Assembly: GCA_022842885.1 (NCBI GenBank)
Contig: JALHOR010000002.1
Coordinates: 1 to 64,000, forward strand
DNA length: 64,000 nt
Source of the DNA: Anaerolineae bacterium
GTDB taxonomy: Bacteria; Chloroflexota; Anaerolineae; Aggregatilineales; Phototrophicaceae
Direction of reading: 5' to 3'
How positions within the stretch are numbered: the first letter of the stretch is position 1; the number at the start of each line of letters is the position of its first letter. Under the pieces are notes generated by a model. It did not search any database and was not told the origin of the DNA. It saw nothing but the letters and a program-made list of their open reading frames with translations. The position numbers and the translations under genes are program-made. Positions 47,997 to 56,634 of this stretch are shown piece after piece.

Positions 47997-48026
47997 ATTA
48001 TAGCGCAGTTCTCGCTACGCTGTATA
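47997..48026 (-). promoter_or_regulatory. putative promoter of the ubiA-mvk-ipk operon
   Basis: On the minus strand TATACA, an 18-base spacer and a perfect TATAAT (complement of 47997-48002) lie 31 bases before the UbiA start, within the 93-base divergent gap shared with the decarboxylase gene. Confidence 0.4.
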
Positions 48027-48059
48027 TCATATTCATCTATTTATTTTTCGGGGGTTCTC

Positions 48060-49031
48060 TTGAAAACCGCGACTGCACGAGCGCATCCCAACATCGCATT
48101 TATTAAATATTGGGGCAACCAAGATGATGTCTTGCGTTTGCCTGCAAATTCGTCACTCAGCATGAACCTTGATGGCTTATACACCCAAACCACCGTGATT
48201 CCTGATGAAACATTGTTTTCCGATGTATTGGTGCTTAACGGTGAAATTGCCAGCGGCAAATCGTTAGAGCGCGTCGTGACTCATCTGAATATGCTGCGGC
48301 AGCGATGCGAAATAGTGACGCATGTCCGCGTTGAATCTGCTAATAATTTTCCAACAGGCACGGGCATCGCGTCATCAGCATCAGCATTTGCGGCGCTGAC
48401 GGTGGCAACCGCCGCTGTATTTGAAATATCCATGACGGAACGCGAATTAACAACATTGGCGCGGCGTGGGTCAGGGTCAGCATCGCGCTCTGTGCCAACC
48501 GGGTTTGTGGAATGGCACGCCGCTGATACGCACGCCGACTCGTTTGCCGAAAGCATTGCTGCGCCGGAGTACTGGAATTTGGTAGATGTAGTTGCTATTG
48601 TGAGTGACCAGCATAAAGCTACCGGGTCACAAGAAGGGCATACTACCGCTGCGACCAGCGACTTGCAAATTGCACGAGTCAATGGCGCAGCAGATAGATT
48701 AATGCGCTGCAAACAGGCATTTTTGGCGCGTGATTTTGCCACTTTTGCCGAAGTAGTCGAACTTGATAGTAATTTGATGCATGCCGTCATGATGACGAGT
48801 CGCCCACCATTATTTTATTGGCTGCCGACCACGTTAGATATTATGCAGCGCGTCCGTGCATGGCGCTCACAAGGGCTGAATGTATGTTATACCTTGGATG
48901 CCGGACCCAATGTGCATTGTTTGTGTACGGCTGATGCTGCCCCCGAAATTCAACGTCAATTACAACAAGTTGCGGGTGTGATGGACATCAAAATAGCAAC
49001 ACCGGGCGGTGCGGCTGTTGTTATTGTGTAA
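48060..49031 (+). CDS. mevalonate 5-phosphate decarboxylase-type enzyme (MDD family)
   Basis: 323 residues from a TTG start. GHMP-fold decarboxylase: ANIAF-like start (HPNIAFIKYWGN), LPANSSLSMNL, the phosphate loop NNFPTGTGIASSASAFAA, RRGSGSASRSV and the catalytic Asp in LDAGPNVH. The Lys after KYWG in classical diphosphomevalonate decarboxylases is Asn20 here. Because an isopentenyl phosphate kinase is encoded next door and no phosphomevalonate kinase is seen, the likely substrate is mevalonate 5-phosphate, giving isopentenyl phosphate; a diphosphate substrate remains possible. It is divergent from the ubiA-mvk-ipk operon. Confidence 0.9.
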   Translation: MKTATARAHPNIAFIKYWGNQDDVLRLPANSSLSMNLDGLYTQTTVIPDETLFSDVLVLNGEIASGKSLERVVTHLNMLRQRCEIVTHVRVESANNFPTGTGIASSASAFAALTVATAAVFEISMTERELTTLARRGSGSASRSVPTGFVEWHAADTHADSFAESIAAPEYWNLVDVVAIVSDQHKATGSQEGHTTAATSDLQIARVNGAADRLMRCKQAFLARDFATFAEVVELDSNLMHAVMMTSRPPLFYWLPTTLDIMQRVRAWRSQGLNVCYTLDAGPNVHCLCTADAAPEIQRQLQQVAGVMDIKIATPGGAAVVIV

Positions 49032-49093
49032 GAGTTTTTGAATATTTTTAGCGAATATTCAGGTTTTCAGCGGGAAAGCAGTGGTTAGGTCTA

Positions 49094-49123
49094 TTGCTTC
49101 AAAACTCAATACCGGACTATAAT
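49094..49123 (+). promoter_or_regulatory. likely promoter of rseP
   Basis: TTGCTT, an 18-base spacer and a perfect TATAAT at 49118-49123, 58 bases before the start codon. Confidence 0.45.
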
Positions 49124-49181
49124 GCAACTACACCCGCGCATAGCCGGGGTGACAACAAACCAGATATGAAGGACAGGACAA

Positions 49182-50675
49182 ATGCTGGAATTTTTGCTTC
49201 AGAATGATTTTATATCGGCGTTGATTGCGTTTGGGATTGTCCTGATTCCGGCAGTCATCATTCACGAACTCGGTCACTTTTTGGCGGCGAAGATGGTGGG
49301 CATCACCATTCTGGAATTTGGTGTTGGGTTTCCGCCACGCATGTTTCGCTTGTTTAATTGGGGCGAAACCGAAATTACCATTAATTGGCTGCCTATCGGT
49401 GGGTTTGTGCGTCCCATGGGCGAAGATATGATTGGTCCCGTCAATAATGACGCTAATGATGCGGATGAGCCAGAAAAACGTAAAAATACCCCGCCTGAAG
49501 ACGAAGGGTATATCAGTGAACGCGATGAACTTATCGCCAGAGGGTATCCGCCTGGGAAAATTAAGGCACTCAACGAAGCAAAGCCGCTACAGCGAATTTT
49601 CTTCATGTCGGCGGGCGCATTCGCCAATTTTGCCACTGCCATTTTCCTGTTTACGGTCATTGCTTTGATTGGCTTGCCCAAAATTGTGGGGGCGCGGGCG
49701 CAGATTGTGTATTTCCCGCCCGATTCGATGTATGCTGGTCAGGATGTACAACCCGGTGATGCTGTTGAGCAAATCAATGGCGAATTATTTGCTGATATGT
49801 CCACATTTTTTATGACATTGGCAGAAGCCGAAACACCCGTTACGCTGACCTTGCGTAGCTTGGAAACGCTCGACACCTACACGATTGTTGTCACTCCCGA
49901 TTTTGACGATACAACCGCGTATGTATATGTTGCCGGGGTAGCAGAAGGCTCACCCGCTGATGAAGCGGGCATATTGGCGGCAGATTTGATTGTGGCAGTT
50001 AATGGGCAGCGTTTACCCGTGAGCCATAATCCAACCGAAGCCTTGCAGAAAATCGTAGCAGAACAGGCAGGTCAAACTCTCCAATTAACACTCATGCGCG
50101 AAGGTGCAACCTTTGAAACCAGCCTGACGCCACGAGTTGACCCACCGCCCGGCGAAGGACGGCTTGGTCTCGCTATCGAATCACAATATGCGACTAGCGA
50201 TGGCATCCGTTACACGGATACCAGCCCACAAGTGGAAAATATCCCACAAACCCCCGCTGATGCCGTCAAATATGGTCTAACGCGCACGGCGACGACGCTT
50301 GGCATGATTGTCGAAATTCCGATGAAATTGATTCAAGGGGCGATTAGCCCAGAAGAAGCTCGTCCAGTGAGCATCATCGGCATTAGTCAAGTCGGTGGAA
50401 AATTCTTGCAGCAAAGCATCCGCGATGGCAACCCTTCGATTATCCTGAATTTCATTGCGTTGGTCAGCATTTTCTTGGGTTTTACCAATTTGCTGCCCAT
50501 CCCGCCGATGGATGGCGGACGCATTGTGTTTGTGATAGCGGAAATGCTGCGTGGTAAACCGGTGCCATTTGAAATCGAAAATATGGTATATCGGATAGGC
50601 TTGGCAATTTTGCTATCGCTCGGTGTGCTGGTGATCCTCTATGATATTTTCAATCCGTTCAAACTGCCTTCGTAG
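49182..50675 (+). CDS. rseP: RIP metalloprotease RseP-type (site-2 protease)
   Basis: 497 residues, longer than usual (about 360-450). The zinc motif HELGH (28-32) lies in the first helix; the C-terminal NLLPIPPMDGGRI supplies the third ligand. A charged, Asp/Glu-rich insertion with NDANDADEPEKRK sits at about 88-100 in the loop after the first helices. Two PDZ-like regions follow (PGDAVEQING, then GSPADEAGILAADLIVAVNG). RseP cuts membrane-bound anti-sigma factors or leftover signal peptides inside the membrane. Good promoter candidate and two hairpins downstream suggest a single-gene unit. Confidence 0.93.
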   Translation: MLEFLLQNDFISALIAFGIVLIPAVIIHELGHFLAAKMVGITILEFGVGFPPRMFRLFNWGETEITINWLPIGGFVRPMGEDMIGPVNNDANDADEPEKRKNTPPEDEGYISERDELIARGYPPGKIKALNEAKPLQRIFFMSAGAFANFATAIFLFTVIALIGLPKIVGARAQIVYFPPDSMYAGQDVQPGDAVEQINGELFADMSTFFMTLAEAETPVTLTLRSLETLDTYTIVVTPDFDDTTAYVYVAGVAEGSPADEAGILAADLIVAVNGQRLPVSHNPTEALQKIVAEQAGQTLQLTLMREGATFETSLTPRVDPPPGEGRLGLAIESQYATSDGIRYTDTSPQVENIPQTPADAVKYGLTRTATTLGMIVEIPMKLIQGAISPEEARPVSIIGISQVGGKFLQQSIRDGNPSIILNFIALVSIFLGFTNLLPIPPMDGGRIVFVIAEMLRGKPVPFEIENMVYRIGLAILLSLGVLVILYDIFNPFKLPS

Positions 50676-50687
50676 TTGCGGTAGTGG

Positions 50688-50784
50688 CAGTGAGTATCTT
50701 GCTCACTGAGGTAAGAGATTTCAACCTCATTGGTTCTATATAAATCTGTGATGCTCCCGATGAAACAATTCGGGAGCATTTGTG
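50688..50784 (+). terminator. two tandem hairpins after rseP
   Basis: CAGTGAG / CTCACTG (50688-50708) and a longer ATGCTCCCGA / TCGGGAGCAT (50751-50779) with a 9-base loop, followed by TTTGTG. The second is the likelier terminator; its T tract is short. Confidence 0.6.
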
Positions 50785-50833
50785 ATAAAATCTTCAGCCA
50801 TACAATCAACTCTATGAGTGAAAAGGACATCCT

Positions 50834-51826
50834 GTGAAACATCCTGAACTGGATTTCGAGGACGATGATGATATTCGCCCGCGTCCATCGCTGGATGAAG
50901 TCATTGAAGCCCTGAAGACCGATACCGTGCCGGGACCAACATTGTTGTACGGGCTTTCCGATTTGGAAGATGAGGCATTAGAAAAAATCCGCGAAGTCTG
51001 GGGCAACCTAGACGCCAATCAGCGCCGGATAATCATGCAAATGTTGGTAGATGTGAGTGAAACCAATTATGAATTGAATTATGATTCAATGGGTTTCATG
51101 GGGTTAGGGGACGCCGATGCGGAAGTGCGTCAAGTTGCGATTGAAGTGTTGAACGAAAATGAGACCATCACCTTGATGAATCGTCTCATTCGCATGGCAG
51201 AGCAGGATAAATCAATCCTAGTACGTGCCGAAGCCACACGCACATTAGGACGTTTTGTGTTAATGGGTGAATTGGGAGATTTATCGGACACTGATTTTCG
51301 GCGTGTGCAAACCAGTGTTTTACGATTACTCAATGATGAGAAACAACCCACAGAAATTCGGCGGCGGGCGCTGGAAGCGATTGCCAATTGCAGCCACGAG
51401 GTTGTGACCCCAACCATCACCGCTGCCTATAACAGCGGCGATGACCTCATGAAATTGAGTGCGATTATCGCTATGGGCAACTCTGCCGATGAACGCTGGG
51501 AAACAATCGTTTTGCAAGAACTGGATAGTGATGATGCCGAGATGAGCAACGCGGCAGCGCGTGCCGCGGGTGAATTGCAATCCGTTGAGGCTGTGCCACA
51601 CCTTATTCAGATGCTGCAAACCTCTGACCGCGATGGTCAAGAGATTGCTATCGGTGCCTTGGGCGAAATTGGCAGCAAAGAAGCCATTCGTGCTTTGACG
51701 GCTGCGCGTGAACGGGCTGAGGATGCCGAAGATGAGGAAATGGAAACCCTGATTGAAGATGCGCTTGGGAATGCGGCGCTGGTCGGGGGCAATTGGATGA
51801 TGGCGGATCTGGAAACGGATAACTAA
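50834..51826 (+). CDS. HEAT-repeat protein
   Basis: 330 residues from a GTG start with AAAAGGA upstream. The first ~40 residues are very acidic (LDFEDDDDIRPRP). The rest is alpha-helical HEAT-like repeats, seen in DADAEVRQVAIEVL, SILVRAEATRTLGRF, DLMKLSAIIAMGNSAD, MSNAAARAAGELQS and DGQEIAIGALGEIGSKEA. Such proteins serve as binding scaffolds. No enzyme motif and no specific family can be named. Confidence 0.85.
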   Translation: MKHPELDFEDDDDIRPRPSLDEVIEALKTDTVPGPTLLYGLSDLEDEALEKIREVWGNLDANQRRIIMQMLVDVSETNYELNYDSMGFMGLGDADAEVRQVAIEVLNENETITLMNRLIRMAEQDKSILVRAEATRTLGRFVLMGELGDLSDTDFRRVQTSVLRLLNDEKQPTEIRRRALEAIANCSHEVVTPTITAAYNSGDDLMKLSAIIAMGNSADERWETIVLQELDSDDAEMSNAAARAAGELQSVEAVPHLIQMLQTSDRDGQEIAIGALGEIGSKEAIRALTAARERAEDAEDEEMETLIEDALGNAALVGGNWMMADLETDN

Positions 51827-51841
51827 GGGTTTATAAGATGG

Positions 51842-51862
51842 TGGGCAGGAATATCCTGCCCA
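51842..51862. terminator. hairpin between the HEAT-repeat and SCP2 genes
   Basis: TGGGCAGGA / TCCTGCCCA form a perfect 9-bp stem with a 3-base loop between two convergent genes. No T tract, so termination is only probable. Confidence 0.5.
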
Positions 51863-51870
51863 TTAGTACC

Positions 51871-52200
51871 TTATGCCATCTGGAACATAGTCGTCATCTT
51901 TAGACCGAGTTCCATGTTATTAACTTTGATTTTGCCCATCATAAAGGCTTGCATTGGGCTAACTTTGCCTGTGACCATCGCGTAAAAATCTTCGTCTTTG
52001 GCTTTCAGCACCATGGCGGCATTTTCGATAGCCCCTTCGCCATGTTCGCACTCGCCATTGGCAATTTTCAGCCAGAACAAACCGCCATTCTCGCCACTCA
52101 AATCAACTTGAATGATGGCATCAACGCCTTTGGCTTTATCTGGCTGAAACCGCTGCTGCATTTGGGGGAATACTTGTTGCATTTCTTCTTTGGTGGGCAT
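51871..52200 (-). CDS. SCP2 sterol-carrier-domain protein
   Basis: 109 residues from the ATG at 52200 with GGAG upstream; longer in-frame starts would run into the promoter of the divergent gene. It is one SCP2 domain: IIQVDLSGENGGLFWLKIANG, a CEHGEG turn, ADMVLK-like strand (AAMVLKAKDEDFYAMVTG) and the SPMQAFMMGKIKV helix. SCP2 domains bind lipids or fatty acyl chains in a hydrophobic tunnel. The ligand is unknown; no fatty-acid genes are next to it. Confidence 0.88.
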   Translation of the reverse strand: MPTKEEMQQVFPQMQQRFQPDKAKGVDAIIQVDLSGENGGLFWLKIANGECEHGEGAIENAAMVLKAKDEDFYAMVTGKVSPMQAFMMGKIKVNNMELGLKMTTMFQMA

Positions 52201-52300
52201 TGCGCCATCTCCTGCGAAATATTCAGAACAGGTTAAATTAAACGAAGATGTATTATAATGCATCTCAACGCACACTTGCACCTTAAAAGGGCAGGATACC

Positions 52301-53605
52301 ATGAAAAAATTATTGTTCATTTTATTGTGGATAGGTCTCTTAGGGGTGAGCAGTCAAGCACAAGAAACGGGTGAATTGCAGCCGAATTTGCCCGGAAAAA
52401 TTGCTTTTATTGGCGCGGATTATAATGTTTATGCTGCCAACTTTGCTGATAGTACAACGACCCAATTAACTCAAGATGGCTCAAATCAAGTTCGTTATCA
52501 ATGGCCCACTTGGTCGCCGGATAACCGCCTTGCGTATTTTTGCTGCGATTTGCAATATGCCAGTAGTCTTACCACCAGCGCCTTTATTTCACAGGATGGG
52601 GTTGAACCGGGGCGTGCCGTGTTTGAAGGGCAAGCTGAATCCATCATTTATGCCTCATGGTCACCTGCGGCTTGCTCAGAGGCAGCCGATTGTCACGATT
52701 TGGCATTGTTAGTCAACGACGCTATGAATGGCAACATACGGATAGACCTTATCCGCGATTATCTTGATTCTTCGGATGATGCCCAAACCATTGCCCAAGG
52801 CGCACCTTTTTACTACAACTGGAATCCTGCCGGAACGCAACTTGTTTTTCATCGTAATAATCGGCGTGTAGATGTATATGATGTGTCTGCTCAAGAAGTC
52901 TTAGCTGATTCTCAGCAAACATCGTCTGGGACATTCCAAGCGCCAGCATGGTCGCCTGTGGATGACCGTATTTTGGCAGGAACGCCCGGCGATGAAGACC
53001 GCAAAACCCATTTAACCATCACCGCCGGGGACACATCCCAAAATTTGTTATCAAATTTAACCGGCAACGTCTCGTTTTTGTGGTCGCCAGATGGGAATTA
53101 TGTGGCGTATCGGGCAATTAGCGAAGGCAACTTTGGCGCGTTATTTGTTGTGGATGCCATCAGCGGCGAAGTGGTGAGCCGCAGCAGCACCAGCGATGTG
53201 ATTGCTTTTTTCTGGTCGCCGGATAGCCAACAAGTTGCCTATATCACCTTTGCGACGCCTGCCGGGTCTTTTGATGCTCAAATAACACCACAACGCCAAA
53301 CGATTGATTTTGTACAAAATACGGATGGATTGGCATGGTCTACGCTCAATATCGAGACCGGATTGAATCGCAATTACAGCAGTTTTTTCCCAACTTCCGA
53401 AATGGTGTATCTCCTGTTATATTTTGACCAGTTTGCAACCAGTCATCATGTTTGGTCGCCCGATAGCAGTTATTTGGTCTATTCAGAAGTGACAACATTA
53501 GGCAGTCAGCCGCAACCCGTGATTAACATTCTTGATGTGCGCCAAGCCAATAGCGTTCCCTTGACGATTGCCCGCGGGGTGTTTGCCATATGGAGCATGA
53601 AATAA
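52301..53605 (+). CDS. secreted TolB-like beta-propeller protein
   Basis: 434 residues with a signal peptide (LLFILLWIGLLGVSSQA). Seven blade motifs of the WSPDxxxxAY type can be counted: WSPDNRLAY, WSPAACSEA, WNPAGTQLVF, WSPVDDRIL, WSPDGNYVAY, WSPDSQQVAY and WSPDSSYLVY, which fits a closed seven-bladed propeller. Such proteins bind peptides or polysaccharide outside the membrane. It is followed after 1 base by the LysM/M23 gene, so the two are surely co-transcribed. Confidence 0.85.
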   Translation: MKKLLFILLWIGLLGVSSQAQETGELQPNLPGKIAFIGADYNVYAANFADSTTTQLTQDGSNQVRYQWPTWSPDNRLAYFCCDLQYASSLTTSAFISQDGVEPGRAVFEGQAESIIYASWSPAACSEAADCHDLALLVNDAMNGNIRIDLIRDYLDSSDDAQTIAQGAPFYYNWNPAGTQLVFHRNNRRVDVYDVSAQEVLADSQQTSSGTFQAPAWSPVDDRILAGTPGDEDRKTHLTITAGDTSQNLLSNLTGNVSFLWSPDGNYVAYRAISEGNFGALFVVDAISGEVVSRSSTSDVIAFFWSPDSQQVAYITFATPAGSFDAQITPQRQTIDFVQNTDGLAWSTLNIETGLNRNYSSFFPTSEMVYLLLYFDQFATSHHVWSPDSSYLVYSEVTTLGSQPQPVINILDVRQANSVPLTIARGVFAIWSMK

Positions 53606-53606
53606 G

Positions 53607-55205
53607 TTGAGACAACGCAGCCTGTTTGTGATGATGCCTCTGCTGCTCGTGTTGACCGCCTGTGTGCGTGACCAGCCGCAGATTATTGTGATTACCGCGA
53701 CTTTCCCGTCGCAAGTGGTGGAGGTTGTGCCAGCAGATTATACACCACCGCCAGCGCCGATTGTGCCACTGGCATTATCGCCCGTGCCAGATGTGCCTGC
53801 CAGCAATCCAACCTTGGATACTGTTCAAGGTCAAACCGCCGAACTGGTGACAGACCATACCGTTCAACCGGGTGACACCTTGTTTGAAATTGCCCAAAAA
53901 TATGGTGTAAGTCTTGAATCCCTCTTGACGGTAAACAATATTACGGATGCCAATATTATCGCTGTGGGGCAAGTTATCAAGCTGCCACCAGCACCTTCGC
54001 AAACAACACCTATCTTCAAAATTATTCCCGACAGCCGTTTGGTGCGTGCGCCCGGCAGCAAAGCCTTTGATATAGCTGGGTTTATCGCCACCCAACCCGG
54101 CTATATTCGCCAAGCTACTGATGAAGTAGGCACACGGCAAGCCAATGGCGCAGAATTAAAATTGACGCTGACTGCCGCCCAAGTGCTAGAACGGGTGGCA
54201 CTTGAATACAGTGTTGACCCGCGTTTGCTGCTAACAATTTTAGAATATCGCGCTGGTTGGTTGAGTAATTTGCAGTTGCAACCAGACCAAATCACCCATC
54301 CGTTGATAACCATTGCCAATTCAGGCGGCATAGACCGCAGTGGTTTGTACCGGCAGTTGGCATGGGCAGCAAATGAACTGAATCGCGGGTATTATGCTTG
54401 GAAAACACGCGGCTTAAAACTGTTGGAAATGGCTGATGGCACACGCCTCACTTATGCTAGCGGCTTGAACGCGGGTACGATTGGTGTGCAGTATTTTCTT
54501 TCGCTGAACAATATCAAAGCCATTTGGGAACGCGATGTCAGCCAGAATGGGTTATATCGTATTTATTATGCCTATTTTGGCGATCCATTTTTGCAAGCGG
54601 TTGACCCCTTAGTCCCCATCACCTTAGAGCAACCGCCACTCACATTGCCCTTTGCGGCAGGCAAAATTTGGTACTTTACCGGGGGACCGCATGGTGGTTG
54701 GAATGGCGGCAGCGCATGGGCAGCCTTGGATTTTGCCCCGCCGGATGAACGCACTGCCGAAATGCCGTTATGCCATACCTCCAAATACCCAGTAACTGCT
54801 GTTGCGCCGGGCGTTATTGCTCGCAGCGGTGATGGCGTGGTCATGCTTGATTTGGATAATGATGCCGATGAATCAACGGGATGGACAATTTTTTATTTGC
54901 ATCTGACCGATGTGATTGCGCCGGGAAACCAAGTGAATACAGGCGATATTTTAGGGTATTCATCGTGTGCTGGCGGTTTTTCGACAGCGACCCACTTGCA
55001 CATTGCCCGCCGTTTTAATGGCGAATGGCTACCCGCCGATTGCAGTCAATGTATTCCCGGTCATGAACGCCCGGCATTTGTGATGAGTGGTTGGACAACG
55101 ATTGGGATTGCGAATGCTGAATATCAGGGCTATTTGGATAAAGACACGACCCGTTTGCAAGCAGAACAAGGCAGAACTAATCCTGTCAATCAGATTTCAT
55201 GGTGA
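53607..55205 (+). CDS. LysM and M23-peptidase lipoprotein
   Basis: 532 residues from a TTG start one base after the previous stop. Lipoprotein signal MMPLLLVLTAC (Cys19). A LysM domain (HTVQPGDTLFEIAQKYGV, about 91-135) binds peptidoglycan; a middle region (LEYSVDPRLLLTILEYRAGW) follows; the C-terminal ~150 residues are a LytM/M23-like domain: the first metal His and Asp in PHGGWNGGSAWAALDF, and HLHIARRF with the HxH. It probably cuts peptidoglycan cross-links. An activator role, as in EnvC-type proteins, is possible if a ligand is altered. Its last 7 bases overlap the SH3 gene. Confidence 0.9.
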   Translation: MRQRSLFVMMPLLLVLTACVRDQPQIIVITATFPSQVVEVVPADYTPPPAPIVPLALSPVPDVPASNPTLDTVQGQTAELVTDHTVQPGDTLFEIAQKYGVSLESLLTVNNITDANIIAVGQVIKLPPAPSQTTPIFKIIPDSRLVRAPGSKAFDIAGFIATQPGYIRQATDEVGTRQANGAELKLTLTAAQVLERVALEYSVDPRLLLTILEYRAGWLSNLQLQPDQITHPLITIANSGGIDRSGLYRQLAWAANELNRGYYAWKTRGLKLLEMADGTRLTYASGLNAGTIGVQYFLSLNNIKAIWERDVSQNGLYRIYYAYFGDPFLQAVDPLVPITLEQPPLTLPFAAGKIWYFTGGPHGGWNGGSAWAALDFAPPDERTAEMPLCHTSKYPVTAVAPGVIARSGDGVVMLDLDNDADESTGWTIFYLHLTDVIAPGNQVNTGDILGYSSCAGGFSTATHLHIARRFNGEWLPADCSQCIPGHERPAFVMSGWTTIGIANAEYQGYLDKDTTRLQAEQGRTNPVNQISW

Positions 55206-56032
55206 AAAACCGGATGAAAAAACATCTTTTGTTGCTTATTGTTCTCATATTGGGATTGAGTTTACCGATTTTTGCCCAAGATGCCATTGCTCAAGTACGC
55301 ATCACTGCTACCCCGGTTTTTGCTGTTATCCCAACATTAACTTTACCCGCTACTGAGATTGCCATTGCGACACCCACTGTTACCATTACACCCACCCCAC
55401 AAGGGGCTGCGTTGTTAGAAATGTCGCCTGATGCCACCGATGTCAATATTCGTTCAACACCGGAAATTGTTGAGGGTAATGTTCTTGGCAAAATGGAGCG
55501 CGGCGTGCAATATGTGGTTGTCGGTCGGTATGAACAATGGTGGCAATTTATCTATCCTAATTCACCAACAGGTTTCGGTTGGGCATTTGACACATTGGTT
55601 GCCATTATTGGTAATGAAAATGATGTGCCGCCCGTCACGAATCCGTTTAATGCTGCCCCGGTGGCAGCCGCACCCGCCATCCTTGATGCGGCATCCCTTT
55701 CGCTGACGTTGGCTGCCAGCACCTTGACGCCCGGTGCAGAACTCACCCTCAATGCTGAATCGCGCTTGCTACAAGCCCCGACTATCAATCCCGAAATTGC
55801 AACGGTTGTGGCGTTGGCAAATAACCAAGAGTTGCCGACTTTTACGCCGCCAGCAGAAGTTGCGCCGCGCACTAATGGCGGGCTAGGAAGTGTGGACACT
55901 GCCCCCACGCCGGATGTTTTATTAGAAGCAGTTTCAACAATTACATCAGGTAATTTACCCCCGATGGTGCCGATTTTGTTATTGGCAGCAGGGGGATTGT
56001 TAGGTTTATTGGTAAGCACGTTACGGCGCTAA
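55199..56032 (+). CDS. exported SH3-domain protein with a C-terminal membrane anchor
   Basis: 277 residues; starts at ATG 55199 (or 55214, which gives a cleaner signal peptide KKHLLLLIVLILGLSLPIFA). One bacterial SH3 domain (DVNIRSTPEIVEGNVLGKM...WWQFIY, about 80-135), then a low-complexity Ala/Pro/Thr region and a C-terminal helix (MVPILLLAAGGLLGLLV) ending in RR. The layout is that of a cell-surface protein anchored at its C-terminus. It is the last gene of the TolB-like, LysM/M23, SH3 operon. Confidence 0.82.
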   Translation: MVKNRMKKHLLLLIVLILGLSLPIFAQDAIAQVRITATPVFAVIPTLTLPATEIAIATPTVTITPTPQGAALLEMSPDATDVNIRSTPEIVEGNVLGKMERGVQYVVVGRYEQWWQFIYPNSPTGFGWAFDTLVAIIGNENDVPPVTNPFNAAPVAAAPAILDAASLSLTLAASTLTPGAELTLNAESRLLQAPTINPEIATVVALANNQELPTFTPPAEVAPRTNGGLGSVDTAPTPDVLLEAVSTITSGNLPPMVPILLLAAGGLLGLLVSTLRR

Positions 56033-56039
56033 AATACAA

Positions 56040-56066
56040 ACAGCCCAGAAAAACTGGGCTGTTATT
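56040..56066. terminator. hairpin between the SH3 and HesB genes
   Basis: ACAGCCCAG / CTGGGCTGT with a 5-base A loop between convergent genes, followed by TATTG; a modest terminator. Confidence 0.65.
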
Positions 56067-56092
56067 GTCATCCACTATTTTGAATTGAGTGT

Positions 56093-56539
56093 TTAGTAGC
56101 TGCTGCTGCACGAACTGCAACCGCCACCGCTGGCACTGGTTTCTTCGCCGCCTTCTTTGCCTTTGAAGGAATGTCCGCAACCACAGCTAGACGCGGCATT
56201 GGGGTTATCAATGCGGAAACCGCCACCGATGAGGCTGTCTACAAAATCAATGGTCGCGCCCTTCAGGTAAATCATGCTGGTGGGGTCAATCAAAAGCTGC
56301 ACGCCATCTACCGCCACTACTTTATCAAATTCTTGGGCTTGGGCTTCAAACGCCATGCCATACTGCATCCCAGAGCAACCGCCGCCTGTTACGAACACGC
56401 GCAGGGCATGGTTGGGAATATTACGCTGTTGCAGCAAATTACGAATCACTGCCACAGCCGAAGGAGTCACAGTCAAAACCGGAACATCTACCGGAATATC
56501 TATAATTTCGAGTTGTTGTTCTGCCATTGCCATCACCAT
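56093..56539 (-). CDS. HesB/IscA-type Fe-S cluster carrier with a Cys-rich tail
   Basis: 148 residues. A-type carrier: the first Cys in VTGGGCSGMQYGM (about 50-62) and the CGC pair in SSCGCGHSF near residue 120 are the three cluster ligands. A C-terminal addition rich in Gly, Ser and Cys (GGGCSSCSSSY) is not part of the standard domain. It passes Fe-S clusters to target enzymes. GAGGAG lies about 11 bases before the ATG at 56539. It sits just downstream of a SufR-like regulator gene on the same strand and has its own promoter. Confidence 0.92.
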   Translation of the reverse strand: MVMAMAEQQLEIIDIPVDVPVLTVTPSAVAVIRNLLQQRNIPNHALRVFVTGGGCSGMQYGMAFEAQAQEFDKVVAVDGVQLLIDPTSMIYLKGATIDFVDSLIGGGFRIDNPNAASSCGCGHSFKGKEGGEETSASGGGCSSCSSSY

Positions 56540-56583
56540 GAGTTCTATTTCTCCTCAATTTGGGGTTCTGAAAGGTTGAATAA

Positions 56584-56613
56584 ACTATAACATACAAAAC
56601 GCAGCAGCGTCAA
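56584..56613 (-). promoter_or_regulatory. promoter of the HesB-type gene
   Basis: On the minus strand TTGACG (complement of 56608-56613), an 18-base spacer and TATAGT (56584-56589), with the start codon about 45 bases on. Each box has 5 of 6 consensus bases. Confidence 0.65.
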
Positions 56614-56634
56614 TAAAACAGACAAATGTCAGCA

